A stretch of 54,430 nt of DNA from a virus, in IMG/VR virus record IMGVR_UViG_3300050011_000409, positions 1-54,430 of that record; one strand, 5' to 3'. The position numbers and the translations under genes are program-made. The notes under the pieces were generated by a model. That model was not told where the DNA came from. It saw only the letters and a list, made by a program, of their open reading frames with translations, and ran no database searches. Numbering within the stretch: the stretch's first letter is position 1; every line of letters starts with the position of its first letter. This document shows positions 26,923 to 34,385 of the stretch, piece by piece.

Positions 26923-27339
26923 AAAAAATGTTCTATAAAAGGATGTAACGGAAAACATCAGGCCAAGGGTTTTTGCTCTCCACACTATCACCGATGGAAA
27001 AGAACTCGAAATCCAAATCCTGATAAACCAGTCGGGGCTAGGACTGGAAAATTTAACAGTTGTTGGAGGGGTGGTGAAATTAATTTGATCAGTGGGCGCG
27101 TTCTTATTTATTCGCCCAATCACCCACATCCAAATACGGGTGGTGTTTATGTTTTTAGGTCTCGATTAGTCGTGGAAAAGCGACTTGGACGTTTTTTGCT
27201 GCCAAGTGAAATAGTTCATCATAAAAACGGAATCCGTAGCGATGATCGAGACGAAAACTTGGAATACATGACGCAATCAAGGCACGCAAAAATTCACAAC
27301 GTGAATGGCAAATTCAGCCATGAAACAATATGTTCATAA
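26920..27339 (+). CDS. HNH endonuclease
   Basis: A 139-residue protein starting at ATG 26920. The N-terminus is a zinc-knuckle (CSIKGC...GFCSPHYHRW). The C-terminal HNH-type core has LPSEIVHHKNGIRSDDRDENLEY, where the HH and N match the HNH/HNH_3 signature. It lies inside the recombination module. Its last ten bases overlap the upstream start chosen for the RecE-like nuclease, which suggests insertion between two functionally linked genes. Homing endonuclease activity is inferred from the family. Confidence 0.75.
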   Translation: MKKCSIKGCNGKHQAKGFCSPHYHRWKRTRNPNPDKPVGARTGKFNSCWRGGEINLISGRVLIYSPNHPHPNTGGVYVFRSRLVVEKRLGRFLLPSEIVHHKNGIRSDDRDENLEYMTQSRHAKIHNVNGKFSHETICS

Positions 27340-28328
27340 ATGCAAAAGTAATTGGAGCAAACCAAAAAAGAGGCGGCGCGAATCAACCTCCAAGGGGAGA
27401 TAAATCTTTTATCATGTCCCGCACGCAGCTTGTGGCTTTCGCCTTGAATCCCGCCAAGTGGATTGACGGTGGAGAAGTCGAAGAGGAGTCCAAGGCGATG
27501 AGGTTTGGTAGTGTGCTGGATTGTCTGGCGACCACGCCGGACGAACTGCTGAAAAAGTTTGCCGTGACGCCCGAACTCTATCCGGCCACGCCGAAGAAAA
27601 AAGGCGACGAACCGGAAATGAAAAAGTGGCATTCATCTACATATTGCGACAAATGGAAGGCGGACAAAGAGGCCGAAGGATTCACCGTCGTCTCGCCAAG
27701 TCTTTTTGAGGATGCAAAAAAAGCTCATGCTGCCCTACACGCCAACAGTGCTGCTGCCGAGCTTATCGAATGCTCGGAAAAGCAGGTTTTAATCTCGGCG
27801 GATTGGAAGGACTCAAAAACTCGGCTGATGATTCCTTTCAGCGGACTGATTGATCTTGTGCCGCCACCGAATCACCCCGTCTGGGGCAAGAGCCTTGGGG
27901 ACATAAAAACTACCGCTAACGCCAACCCTGCTCTTTGGGCTAGAAAAATTGACGATTCAGGATACGACGTTCAAGGTGCGCTTTACTTTGACATCTACCG
28001 AGCTGCTCGACCAAACGAGGACAGAACTGACTTTGTGCATTTGGTGCAGGAGAGTGTTTTTCCGTTCCATGTTGTCAATCCTATTCCCGCCCTAACCTCC
28101 GAATTTTTGTCGTGGGGTCAGGAAAAGTATCAGTCAGCCTTGGCGAGATACGCTCAATGTCTGGCGACGAGCGTGTGGCCGTCCTACGCTGTTGCCGGAC
28201 TTCGATTCGGCCCGACGCAGTTAATCGGCCCGGACGAGCTTTGGAATTATCGAAAAGCCGGTGGAGTTGAAATGGCCAAGCGAATTGAATATCAACCCAA
28301 ACTTGAGTCTGAAGATGTCCCGTCTTGA
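27330..28328 (+). CDS. RecE-like PDDEXK exonuclease
   Basis: A 332-residue protein. An N-terminal MSRTQLVAFALNPAKW block is followed by EEESKAMRFGSVLDCLATTPDE, as in RecE C-terminal domain/DUF3799 nucleases (the R-x-G-S-x-x-D/H-x-L motif). The PDDEXK core is seen as LMIPFSGLIDLVPPP (acidic D) and GKSLGDIKTTANANP (D and K), then a DVQGALYF strand with Q. I give 27330 as start because the residues before MSRTQ look conserved with such proteins; ATG 27414 is the alternative. It pairs with the Sak4-like ATPase: exonuclease resects, partner loads on single strands. Confidence 0.7.
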   Translation: MFINAKVIGANQKRGGANQPPRGDKSFIMSRTQLVAFALNPAKWIDGGEVEEESKAMRFGSVLDCLATTPDELLKKFAVTPELYPATPKKKGDEPEMKKWHSSTYCDKWKADKEAEGFTVVSPSLFEDAKKAHAALHANSAAAELIECSEKQVLISADWKDSKTRLMIPFSGLIDLVPPPNHPVWGKSLGDIKTTANANPALWARKIDDSGYDVQGALYFDIYRAARPNEDRTDFVHLVQESVFPFHVVNPIPALTSEFLSWGQEKYQSALARYAQCLATSVWPSYAVAGLRFGPTQLIGPDELWNYRKAGGVEMAKRIEYQPKLESEDVPS

Positions 28329-28338
28329 AACAAATTCC

Positions 28339-28614
28339 ATGAGCACATTCAAGCGCGGGAATACTCGGCGTCGTCTTCAGCGACTTGTCGGGGCGTATCC
28401 AGAAGGAACCGCACTAATGAGAATGCGCAAAGGGAAAGAATTATTTGACTGGGCGGTGGCCGCCGCAGCCGATGACAACGAAGAAACATTGAAGGCACAT
28501 GCTGGGCGTTGGATGCCCTTTGCCGAACTCATGGCCGTCGCCTTCAATCGCCCTAACGAATCAAGCTCTGCCACGAGTGGTGGGCAGGGCGTAACCAATG
28601 CAAACAAACCGTAA
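28339..28614 (+). CDS. Small protein ending inside an attC-like site
   Basis: A 91-residue protein starting at ATG 28339 (MSTFKRGNTRRRL), with a basic N-terminus and a helical middle. It starts ten bases after the RecE-like stop. Its last ~20 residues (SSSATSGGQGVTNANKP) are encoded within the left arm and loop of the first attC-like site (28551-28677), so the end of the protein overlaps the recombination site. This is a usual property of integron cassette genes. Function unknown. Confidence 0.5.
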   Translation: MSTFKRGNTRRRLQRLVGAYPEGTALMRMRKGKELFDWAVAAAADDNEETLKAHAGRWMPFAELMAVAFNRPNESSSATSGGQGVTNANKP

Positions 28615-28677
28615 AATTAACGCGATGCCGCCAACCTCAAGGGACACCACTCGTTGTGCAGCAGCGCGTTGTTAGGC
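28551..28677 (+). repeat. attC-like recombination site 1
   Basis: The right boundary is GCGCGTTGTTAGGC, with GTTAGGC at 28671-28677 matching the attC right core GTTRRRY. The left boundary CCCTAAC (28551-28557) resembles RYYYAAC with the first base off. Between them CGAGTGGTG (28574-28582) pairs perfectly with CACCACTCG (28645-28653), and flanking bases pair imperfectly (GCTCTGCCA with TTGTGCAGCAGC). About 127 bases in all, within the attC size range. Weaker than site 2. Confidence 0.55.
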
Positions 28678-28681
28678 GTGT

Positions 28682-28906
28682 ATGAACGAACAAACCGAAG
28701 CCCGACTGCATGAAATAATGAGCATCGCCAGAAAGCTGTCATGGCTCTACAAAAATCCAACTGGCTACCCAATGATGCAGGGCAGCGAAGTGGAAAAATG
28801 TATCCTGATGGCACTGGATGACCGCGAACTCGAACGCTTCCGAGAGGCGGTGAAGGATGCTGATGTCATCACCATCAACCGCAACATAAACCCTCAACAC
28901 GCCTAA
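28682..28906 (+). CDS. Cassette gene between two attC-like sites
   Basis: A 74-residue protein of unknown function (MNEQTEARLHEIMSIARKLS ... VITINRNINPQHA), helical and charged. It begins five bases after the right core of attC-like site 1. Its TAA stop (28904-28906) lies inside the GCCTAAC core of site 2. A single small ORF filling the space between two attC sites is exactly the structure of an integron gene cassette. The start is the ATG at 28682; no strong ribosome-binding site is seen. Confidence 0.65.
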   Translation: MNEQTEARLHEIMSIARKLSWLYKNPTGYPMMQGSEVEKCILMALDDRELERFREAVKDADVITINRNINPQHA

Positions 28907-28990
28907 CGCCACAAGCTGAGGCACAGCGGACTAGGCGCGTGGATTGCAATGACGGCGCTAACCGCTGTTGCCTCCAGCGCGTTGTTAAAC
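28901..28990 (+). repeat. attC-like recombination site 2 with extrahelical bases
   Basis: The left core GCCTAAC (28901-28907) fits RYYYAAC and the right core GTTAAAC (28984-28990) fits GTTRRRY. The inner arms are GCTGAGGCACAGCGG (28915-28929) and CCGCTGTTGCCTCCAGC (28962-28978). They pair along their whole length except for two unpaired bases (T and C) on the right arm. Such extrahelical bases set strand choice in attC recombination by integron integrases. Total 90 bases. GTTAGGC of site 1 pairs with GCCTAAC of site 2, as expected of the two ends of one cassette. Confidence 0.75.
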
Positions 28991-29001
28991 GGCCCAAAAA
29001 C

Positions 29002-29217
29002 GTGACGGCCAACGCACAGAAAACATGCTGCAACTGGCTGGCTTTCTGCCTGACGCTAGGATGGAAGAAAGATTCACTGGATGCGCTCGAACAAATGTGG
29101 TGGGACTACCATGACCGAACCGGAAAACTCGTCAGGCCGCACGCCGCTGATGAGCCGCGTGGCGCGCGTGAAAGTCACGCGGGCGCAAGCACGATTTCAG
29201 GTGGTGGCATTTTATGA
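29002..29217 (+). CDS. Small Cys/Trp protein after attC-like site
   Basis: A 71-residue protein from a GTG start at 29002, twelve bases after the attC-like right core. The block CCNWLAFCLTLGWKKDSLDA followed by LEQMWWDYHDRTGKL is a recognisable pattern in small phage proteins. It may be a second cassette gene or the original downstream gene. Its 3' end overlaps the end of the convergent ATP-grasp gene by 43 bases. An upstream ATG at 28939 would lie inside the attC site and is less likely. Confidence 0.5.
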   Translation: MTANAQKTCCNWLAFCLTLGWKKDSLDALEQMWWDYHDRTGKLVRPHAADEPRGARESHAGASTISGGGIL

Positions 29218-30476
29218 TCAGTGAACTTGATGCCAGCTTCTTCCTCCGTTTCGATATTCCTTAAAATATCGGCCAGAGATTCAACGCAGGCGTCCGCGCC
29301 GTCCGGCAACAGGTCGGCGAGCCTGTTCATTTCCTCCGCGACTTCGGTTGGAGTGTCGCCCACAGCCAGCAGCCAGCCGATTTCCTCAATGGACGGCCCG
29401 TCCGCTGGAAACCAAATCTTTCCGTCGAGTTCACAGCAGTCACAAACCTTCAGCCAAGGCTTGAGTTCATCCGGGAGAACGATGGAAGCCCAGGAATCTG
29501 ACTCGCCCTTTATCTTGACCATGCACTCGGCGGAAAACTTGAAGCCGTAATCAGTGTCGACCAGTTCGCCATCCGCGCCGTGCCATAGTATTTCCGGCAC
29601 GTTCGCGGCGGCTAAGAAGGAGGCGGTGGACGGCATACCGCCGCGCGCTGTGGCGTCAATGAAGTAGGCTTCGGCTCCGGTGACGCGGACTTCCATTGAC
29701 CACTGGCAACTATATTCACTTTCGGCGAGAAACGGCGAGAACGCATCCATGATATGGGTAAGTTCATCGGGCATTTCCCGTTTGAGTGTGACGGCGGAGA
29801 AATAGGCTTCATCTTTTTGTTCAATTCCGTGGAGCATAGTGGCTGGCCACTGGCCATGCACGCAAAATGTGTCCGCGCCGATTTCGAGTTTGGTGTCAAT
29901 CTTGTCGAAAACGAGGAATGGGACGTGTTCTTTCAAGCCGCCAAGCTTCACTGCCCAGAGGTCGAGATTTTCTGCGTCCTCGCGCCAACTGCGCCAGTGT
30001 TTGGTTTCCAAGCTTCCTCTCCAAAATGAAACCTTGATGAATTGATCCTTTTTGTCTTTGAGATAATCGGCCAAAGCCGAAAGACCGACAAGGCTACGAT
30101 GGGGTGCGATTGCCAGACCAAGCTCGCCGAGTTTTTGGAAAAAGAATTCTCGGTTGGTTTCCAGTCTCATGCCGGCCCCGGCCCCCCAGACGCGGCAGCC
30201 TTGGGCGCGCAAATCAGCTTGCAGGCCTTGGTGGTAAATGTCCGGGAAAACCCATAGGTCAATTTTGTTTTTTATAGCCCACGGGTCATTACAGCGAATG
30301 ATGTCATCGAAACCCGCGCCTATGATGCCTTCGTTCAGTGTCGGAAACGCCTTTTCAAAAGGCGTGTGGTAATAGACCTTTCCGAATCCACCGGGTTCGG
30401 CTAGTCGCCGGGCCAGCGGGAGAAAAAATCCGTGGTCAAAAACCAAGACCGTGCGGTTTGAAAAATCCTCGCTCAC
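29175..30476 (-). CDS. ATP-grasp-like ligase
   Basis: A 433-residue protein starting with GTG at 30474-30476, overlapped by the SET gene stop (GTGA). The N-terminal domain (TVLVFDHGFFLPLARRLAE) is a Rossmann-like strand-loop-helix. The middle has an ATP-grasp layout resembling phosphoribosylamine-glycine ligase-type proteins: FIKVSFWRGSLETKHW (nucleotide-binding Lys strand), WSMEVRVTGAEAYFIDATARGG (metal-binding acidic end with D and R). These enzymes join a carboxylate to an amine using ATP; the substrate is unknown. Similar proteins occur in other phages downstream of portal genes. It is the last gene of the portal operon. Confidence 0.6.
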   Translation of the reverse strand: MSEDFSNRTVLVFDHGFFLPLARRLAEPGGFGKVYYHTPFEKAFPTLNEGIIGAGFDDIIRCNDPWAIKNKIDLWVFPDIYHQGLQADLRAQGCRVWGAGAGMRLETNREFFFQKLGELGLAIAPHRSLVGLSALADYLKDKKDQFIKVSFWRGSLETKHWRSWREDAENLDLWAVKLGGLKEHVPFLVFDKIDTKLEIGADTFCVHGQWPATMLHGIEQKDEAYFSAVTLKREMPDELTHIMDAFSPFLAESEYSCQWSMEVRVTGAEAYFIDATARGGMPSTASFLAAANVPEILWHGADGELVDTDYGFKFSAECMVKIKGESDSWASIVLPDELKPWLKVCDCCELDGKIWFPADGPSIEEIGWLLAVGDTPTEVAEEMNRLADLLPDGADACVESLADILRNIETEEEAGIKFTDHKMPPPEIVLAPA

Positions 30477-30886
30477 AAATTCAATTCGCCATAGGTGCCA
30501 TAATTGACGGTGAGTTCTTCGCCTTCGGCAATCTCCCGTAGCGTGAAGAAGTCTCCATCCCGTTCTTCCATATTAGGAGTCTTGCTGTGGTTCAAAAACC
30601 ATGCCACCCCACACGAGTTGAGACTGTGATTCGGGATGTCAAAAACGCCGTCATTTTCGGGGCACAAATCTACCACCAATTGCATGATGGATTTGGGAAG
30701 TTGGGCGGATTCAATAGCGGCTCTGGTGCAAGTTTCAAACACGCACGGCCTGTCCTCTTGCATCGGATTGATGCCCTTGGGGATTGGCCGGACGGCGATG
30801 ACGCCTACGCCTTGGATTTTGCTCGCGCCGATGCGGCAGAACACTTTTGTTTTGAGGTCGTTTATGAATTCAGTTGCGGTGATCAT
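30473..30886 (-). CDS. SET-domain protein (putative lysine methyltransferase)
   Basis: A 137-residue, SET-only protein. The signatures are GVGVIAVRPIPKGI near residues 26-39, FLNHSKTPNM at 98-106 (NHS motif) and GEELTVNYG at 122-130 (ELxxNYG-type end). These are the S-adenosylmethionine-binding and catalytic-Tyr motifs of SET lysine methyltransferases. It is co-transcribed with the portal gene and overlaps the ATP-grasp start (GTGA), so the two enzymes are translationally coupled. The target could be a virion or a host protein; no zinc post-SET domain is present. Confidence 0.75.
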   Translation of the reverse strand: MITATEFINDLKTKVFCRIGASKIQGVGVIAVRPIPKGINPMQEDRPCVFETCTRAAIESAQLPKSIMQLVVDLCPENDGVFDIPNHSLNSCGVAWFLNHSKTPNMEERDGDFFTLREIAEGEELTVNYGTYGELNL

Positions 30887-30893
30887 AGTATTT

Positions 30894-31094
30894 TTATTGC
30901 TCCATTATTTTTTTGGTTTCTCTGGCCTGGCCATCCATGAAAGTGAAAACACCGATGCCAACCATCACGCTTATAACCGCGATGAGTAAAACTCCAAGCC
31001 AGTATCGGCCATGATCAAGTTCAAGGCCGGCCCACACACCCGTTGGCATTTCGAGGGCGTAAAGCACGGCGGAAATATATTTGGATAGATTCAT
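30894..31094 (-). CDS. Small one-TM protein in portal operon
   Basis: A 66-residue protein with one clear membrane segment (WLGVLLIAVISVMVGIGVF, about residues 32-50) and a charged C-terminus (QARETKKIMEQ). Its ATG overlaps the previous stop (ATGA at 31091-31094), and it ends seven bases before the SET gene start. It could be a membrane accessory protein or a lysis helper; no family recognised. Confidence 0.6.
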   Translation of the reverse strand: MNLSKYISAVLYALEMPTGVWAGLELDHGRYWLGVLLIAVISVMVGIGVFTFMDGQARETKKIMEQ

Positions 31095-31321
31095 GGAAGG
31101 ACGTGTTTTTTAATTCTTGGCTGGCGGCGTTTGATCACTTCAACCTGAACTTGCCGGACCGTTTCCGACACCGGCTCGGTCTTACGCAAGACGGGCGGGT
31201 GTTTGGCGAGCGCGTCTTTTTCGATTTCGTCCCAAAACGGCGAAACCATCGTCCGGCGGAGATGGGAGTCAATCGCGGCGCGCGTGTTCCGTTCGTCAAT
31301 TTCCTTTGGATTCAGTTCCAT
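31091..31321 (-). CDS. Small charged protein after portal gene
   Basis: A 76-residue highly charged protein (MELNPKEIDERNTRAAIDSH ... VIKRRQPRIKKHVLP) with a basic C-terminus. It overlaps the portal gene by 26 bases at its start and the next gene by four at its stop, so all are one operon. Function unknown; a portal-associated or DNA-end protein is possible. Confidence 0.55.
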   Translation of the reverse strand: MELNPKEIDERNTRAAIDSHLRRTMVSPFWDEIEKDALAKHPPVLRKTEPVSETVRQVQVEVIKRRQPRIKKHVLP

Positions 31322-33677
31322 GGTCGAAAAAGTCTTTCATCCGGTTGTGGGCGAGTTCCTGCAAATGCTCCTGGTCTTTTTGACGGGACTCCTGCTCAAA
31401 TGTAATCTGACGCTGTGCTGTTCTTTGAGCATGGGACTCTCTGGCATTATCAGCTTTCAGTTTGGCCATCATCATGGTGCTTTGCAGTTTGGCCGCAGCC
31501 TCTGGGTCCATTCCGCCGTTTCCCTTCTGCTGTTTCTTCATGGCCTCTTGTGCGCGCTGGGCGAAGCCCTTGACAGCGTTCATCAACTGAGCGAGCGCGT
31601 CCGTGTAGTGTTTGGCCTTTTCCTTTACCGTATCATCGGGCGGAACCCCTTTGACGTGCATCGGCTTTTCGTCTTCGGAAAATAGTTTGATGTGGCTGGC
31701 GATGCCATTGCCCGGGACTGGCTGGCCCTGGATCGTCTCGCCGGCGAGGTTTTGGAGGCCGTTGATTTCGTCCGGGGTGCCCACGCCGCCCCGCTGGGTG
31801 ATTTGCTGGACCTTGGCGGCCATAGTTGCCAGCAGCGCCTCGATATATTCGGAATGATTTACGCCTTCCTTCAGGGCGACCGGCAAGCCTTGCAGCATGA
31901 CGCCGGCGGCCAGTTGCGCGTCGTGGATTGAGTCGCTGATCACCGGCTGGTCGGGCACGGCCTGCCGCGCGAGTTCGTAATCGTCGGTGAGTGAGGCGAG
32001 GCCCAGGCGCATGAAATTGCGCTGCGCGGTCGGGTCGAGCTTGTTGTAATACAGCAGCATGATTTTGTCGAAGATGGCATTTTGCAGCATCTTGTTGCCG
32101 CCGCCCATGACCCGCACCGGCTGCACATTCCAGCGTTCGATTTCCAGCATTTCCTCCGGGACACCCGATTTGAGGACCGCCAGACGGAACTGGCGCACGT
32201 CGGCATCGCGGCTGTTCTGGATGCAAAAGCGACGGCAGATTTCGTCATACTGGAATTTCTGATAATTGTAAGCCTGGTTGAGCAGGCCACTGACCAGCGC
32301 GGCGCTGGTGTTGACCTTGGCCATGGTGCGCGTGGCGGTTTCATTCTCGCCGGCCTCCTGGTCGAAGTCCTGGGTGAATGAGGCGGAATTGTCGGACATG
32401 ATCTGTCGGTTTTTTGCCAACGCCATTTTGATAAGTTCGCCGTCCACTTCCCAACGCTCATCCCGTTTTACAAATTGCAGACCGTCCGGCAGTGCCTTTT
32501 TGTCCGTGAGATCCACTTTCCACGCGCGCTCGGAGTCAACGGAATTTGTGACACGAAAATACTGCATCAACTGCTCGAACGTGCTTTCGTCGAACTTGCA
32601 GTTGAGGCGGTTTTGGACGTGACAGATCGAGTAGAGTAGGAAGCCGAGCGAGCGGACGGTGTGATAGCGGAACGGCGCCACGCAGGAACAATCCGCAAAC
32701 TGGAAATGGACTGTCTCGCTCAACTTGTCGCAAAATACGGGGTTGCGGCGTTCTTCGGAATCGTAGAGGAAATCGCTTTTGTCGAAATTCCATTGGCCGT
32801 ATTTGCCAGATTGTTTGCTGGGTTTTACGTTCAATGACATACCGCCCGCGCCGCCGATCCCAGGCTCGCCCCAAGCATCGAGGATGATCTTTTTTCGCCA
32901 GCCGGACCTCTTGCCGTCATCGTTCCAATAGATAAACTCGAAACAGTCTATGGTTGGGACACAATCAGAGGCGTAGTAGCCGCCGTCCTGTTTGATACGT
33001 TCCTCCATTTTTTCTGGCGACCAGACTGGAAGGTAAGCCGCCGAAGACAGGGCATGTGTTTGGTCGTTGACCCACTTTACGCACTTTTCAGCCTTTTCAA
33101 TGTTCCAGCCGGGATCAACTTGGGGCTTGTGTGTATTCTCCCAAAGTTCTCGGGCGCTGTATTGGCGGTAACGGGCGAGGAACGGGAGGTTGCTCAGCGA
33201 GAGCAGCGTGTTGGATGGGACCAAAATATCCTCGATGCCATCGGATTCCGGGCACCACGCATGCGCGTCCGGCCAGCTTGACGGCCCGATGCCGTGCATG
33301 ACCAACTGCGCAAAGATACTGCGGCGAGTTTCGAGATAGCGCAGCGAGCCTTTGATCTTTTTGTTCACCTTGTCTTGGAGGCTGGCGGCCCAGTCGCGGC
33401 GCTTCCAGACGGGACCGGAATCGAGTTCGACGGTGAACAACGGATCAGGCGCGAGAAACGCATTCGACAATTGACGGCGCGCGTTGTGCGCGATGTTGGA
33501 CATGGACAGGTCGTTGTAATTGACGGCGATCTGGCCGGCCGCAACTTCATCCTCGCTGTAAGGAGGCCAGCCGTTTGCCAATTCGTTGATCCGTGTCCGG
33601 TTTTTTGCGCGCGGCCAATCCGCCAAACGGAGTTCTGAAACAATCTCTTCTACTAGTTGTGGGTTTGAAAAATTCAT
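31296..33677 (-). CDS. Portal protein
   Basis: A 793-residue protein with the length and composition of a podovirus portal. The N-terminus (VEEIVSELRLADWPRAKNRTR) is helical. It is followed by YNDLSMSNIAHNARRQLSNAFL, by Trp-rich blocks typical of the clip/stem region, and by a long charged, Gln-rich helical C-terminus (KADNARESHAQRTAQRQI) as in portal barrels. Portals form the dodecameric DNA-entry ring of the head vertex. The start is the ATG at 33675-33677, three bases from a perfect palindrome. The assignment rests on size, layout and context. Confidence 0.7.
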   Translation of the reverse strand: MNFSNPQLVEEIVSELRLADWPRAKNRTRINELANGWPPYSEDEVAAGQIAVNYNDLSMSNIAHNARRQLSNAFLAPDPLFTVELDSGPVWKRRDWAASLQDKVNKKIKGSLRYLETRRSIFAQLVMHGIGPSSWPDAHAWCPESDGIEDILVPSNTLLSLSNLPFLARYRQYSARELWENTHKPQVDPGWNIEKAEKCVKWVNDQTHALSSAAYLPVWSPEKMEERIKQDGGYYASDCVPTIDCFEFIYWNDDGKRSGWRKKIILDAWGEPGIGGAGGMSLNVKPSKQSGKYGQWNFDKSDFLYDSEERRNPVFCDKLSETVHFQFADCSCVAPFRYHTVRSLGFLLYSICHVQNRLNCKFDESTFEQLMQYFRVTNSVDSERAWKVDLTDKKALPDGLQFVKRDERWEVDGELIKMALAKNRQIMSDNSASFTQDFDQEAGENETATRTMAKVNTSAALVSGLLNQAYNYQKFQYDEICRRFCIQNSRDADVRQFRLAVLKSGVPEEMLEIERWNVQPVRVMGGGNKMLQNAIFDKIMLLYYNKLDPTAQRNFMRLGLASLTDDYELARQAVPDQPVISDSIHDAQLAAGVMLQGLPVALKEGVNHSEYIEALLATMAAKVQQITQRGGVGTPDEINGLQNLAGETIQGQPVPGNGIASHIKLFSEDEKPMHVKGVPPDDTVKEKAKHYTDALAQLMNAVKGFAQRAQEAMKKQQKGNGGMDPEAAAKLQSTMMMAKLKADNARESHAQRTAQRQITFEQESRQKDQEHLQELAHNRMKDFFDHGTESKGN

Positions 33678-33680
33678 TGC

Positions 33681-33700
33681 TATCGTTAACTTTAACGATA
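33681..33700. promoter_or_regulatory. Palindrome at portal gene ribosome-binding region
   Basis: A perfect 20-base inverted repeat (TATCGTTAA-CT-TTAACGATA) ends three bases upstream of the portal ATG on the minus strand. As RNA it would form a stem over the ribosome-binding region. As DNA it is a good operator. No T-run follows, so it is not a simple terminator. Confidence 0.55.
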
Positions 33701-33745
33701 ACGTGAAACTTCAAAAGCGCAAGATACTAAAATAGTAGGGTTAAA

Positions 33746-33940
33746 TCAGCGTTTTTTGGGTTTGAGCAGGCAGCCGCAACTTCTGGTATTTCCTTGAATC
33801 AGGTGGTGGCTGGTGACATCCTTCTCCTTGCCACAGTCGCAGCGGCAAATCCAAGATGCCCCGAATCCTTTTTTTGTGCCCCGTCGGATCACCAAGAGTC
33901 GGCCGAAGCGTTGACCCTCCAAATTTTTGACTGCTGGCAT
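33746..33940 (-). CDS. Short zinc-ribbon protein, remnant of endonuclease family
   Basis: A 64-residue protein (start ATG 33938-33940) with one GQRFGRLLVIRRG module and CRCDCG...RSCGCL cysteines. It matches the N-terminal module of the 244-residue plus-strand protein at 3344-4078 but lacks the second ribbon and the catalytic-looking region. It is probably a truncated or single-domain relative, able to bind DNA but not to cut it. It lies between the Fn3-like protein and the portal palindrome. Confidence 0.6.
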   Translation of the reverse strand: MPAVKNLEGQRFGRLLVIRRGTKKGFGASWICRCDCGKEKDVTSHHLIQGNTRSCGCLLKPKKR

Positions 33941-33956
33941 TGCTCGCCGTTCAGTG

Positions 33957-34376
33957 TTATTGAGGGTTGATTTGCAGCCGGAAGAAAACCGGCGTGTTGC
34001 TCCACACAACCAAGTTGGTGCTGCTCTGGACGGTGATGAGATACGTCGGCGGCGCGGGAACCTGCAAGTAGGTAAAGTTGCTAAACTGGCTTTCTACACC
34101 CGCCGCATCAATCGCCGTCGCTGCAAATGTATAGTTCGCCGATACAATTTGGTTCAAAGTCGCATTGGTGACATTTCCGATGGTTACAACCTGAACCGCA
34201 TTTGTAGCAAAGCAGTTGGTGTCTGGCGAGTTCGTCCATGCGTAGATTTTATACGCGATGACGTTGGTGCTGATGGATGGCTTCCAAGCCAGCGTCACGC
34301 CAGAAGCAGGACAGGACAAGACGACGAACAGGGCGACAGCGAGTATCACCGCGATTTTGAAAAATGAGTTTTTCAT
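33957..34376 (-). CDS. Secreted fibronectin type III-like protein
   Basis: A 139-residue protein with a Sec-type signal peptide (MKNSFFKIAVILAVALFVVLSC). The mature part is one Fn3-like beta sandwich (VTLAWKPSISTNVIAYKIY ... YTFAATAIDAAGVESQFSNF) followed by YLITVQSSTNLVVWSNTPVF. Endings of the type S-S-T-N-L-xx-W are very frequent in Pedosphaera-group Verrucomicrobia surface proteins. This is the main hint of the host. It lies between the endonuclease remnant and the glycosyltransferase island, so it may be an accessory (moron-like) gene carried by the phage. Confidence 0.6.
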   Translation of the reverse strand: MKNSFFKIAVILAVALFVVLSCPASGVTLAWKPSISTNVIAYKIYAWTNSPDTNCFATNAVQVVTIGNVTNATLNQIVSANYTFAATAIDAAGVESQFSNFTYLQVPAPPTYLITVQSSTNLVVWSNTPVFFRLQINPQ

Positions 34377-34385
34377 AATTACATT

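Noticed and set aside
33681-33700. Palindrome as terminator
   Set aside because: No T-run follows on either strand, and it abuts a start codon.
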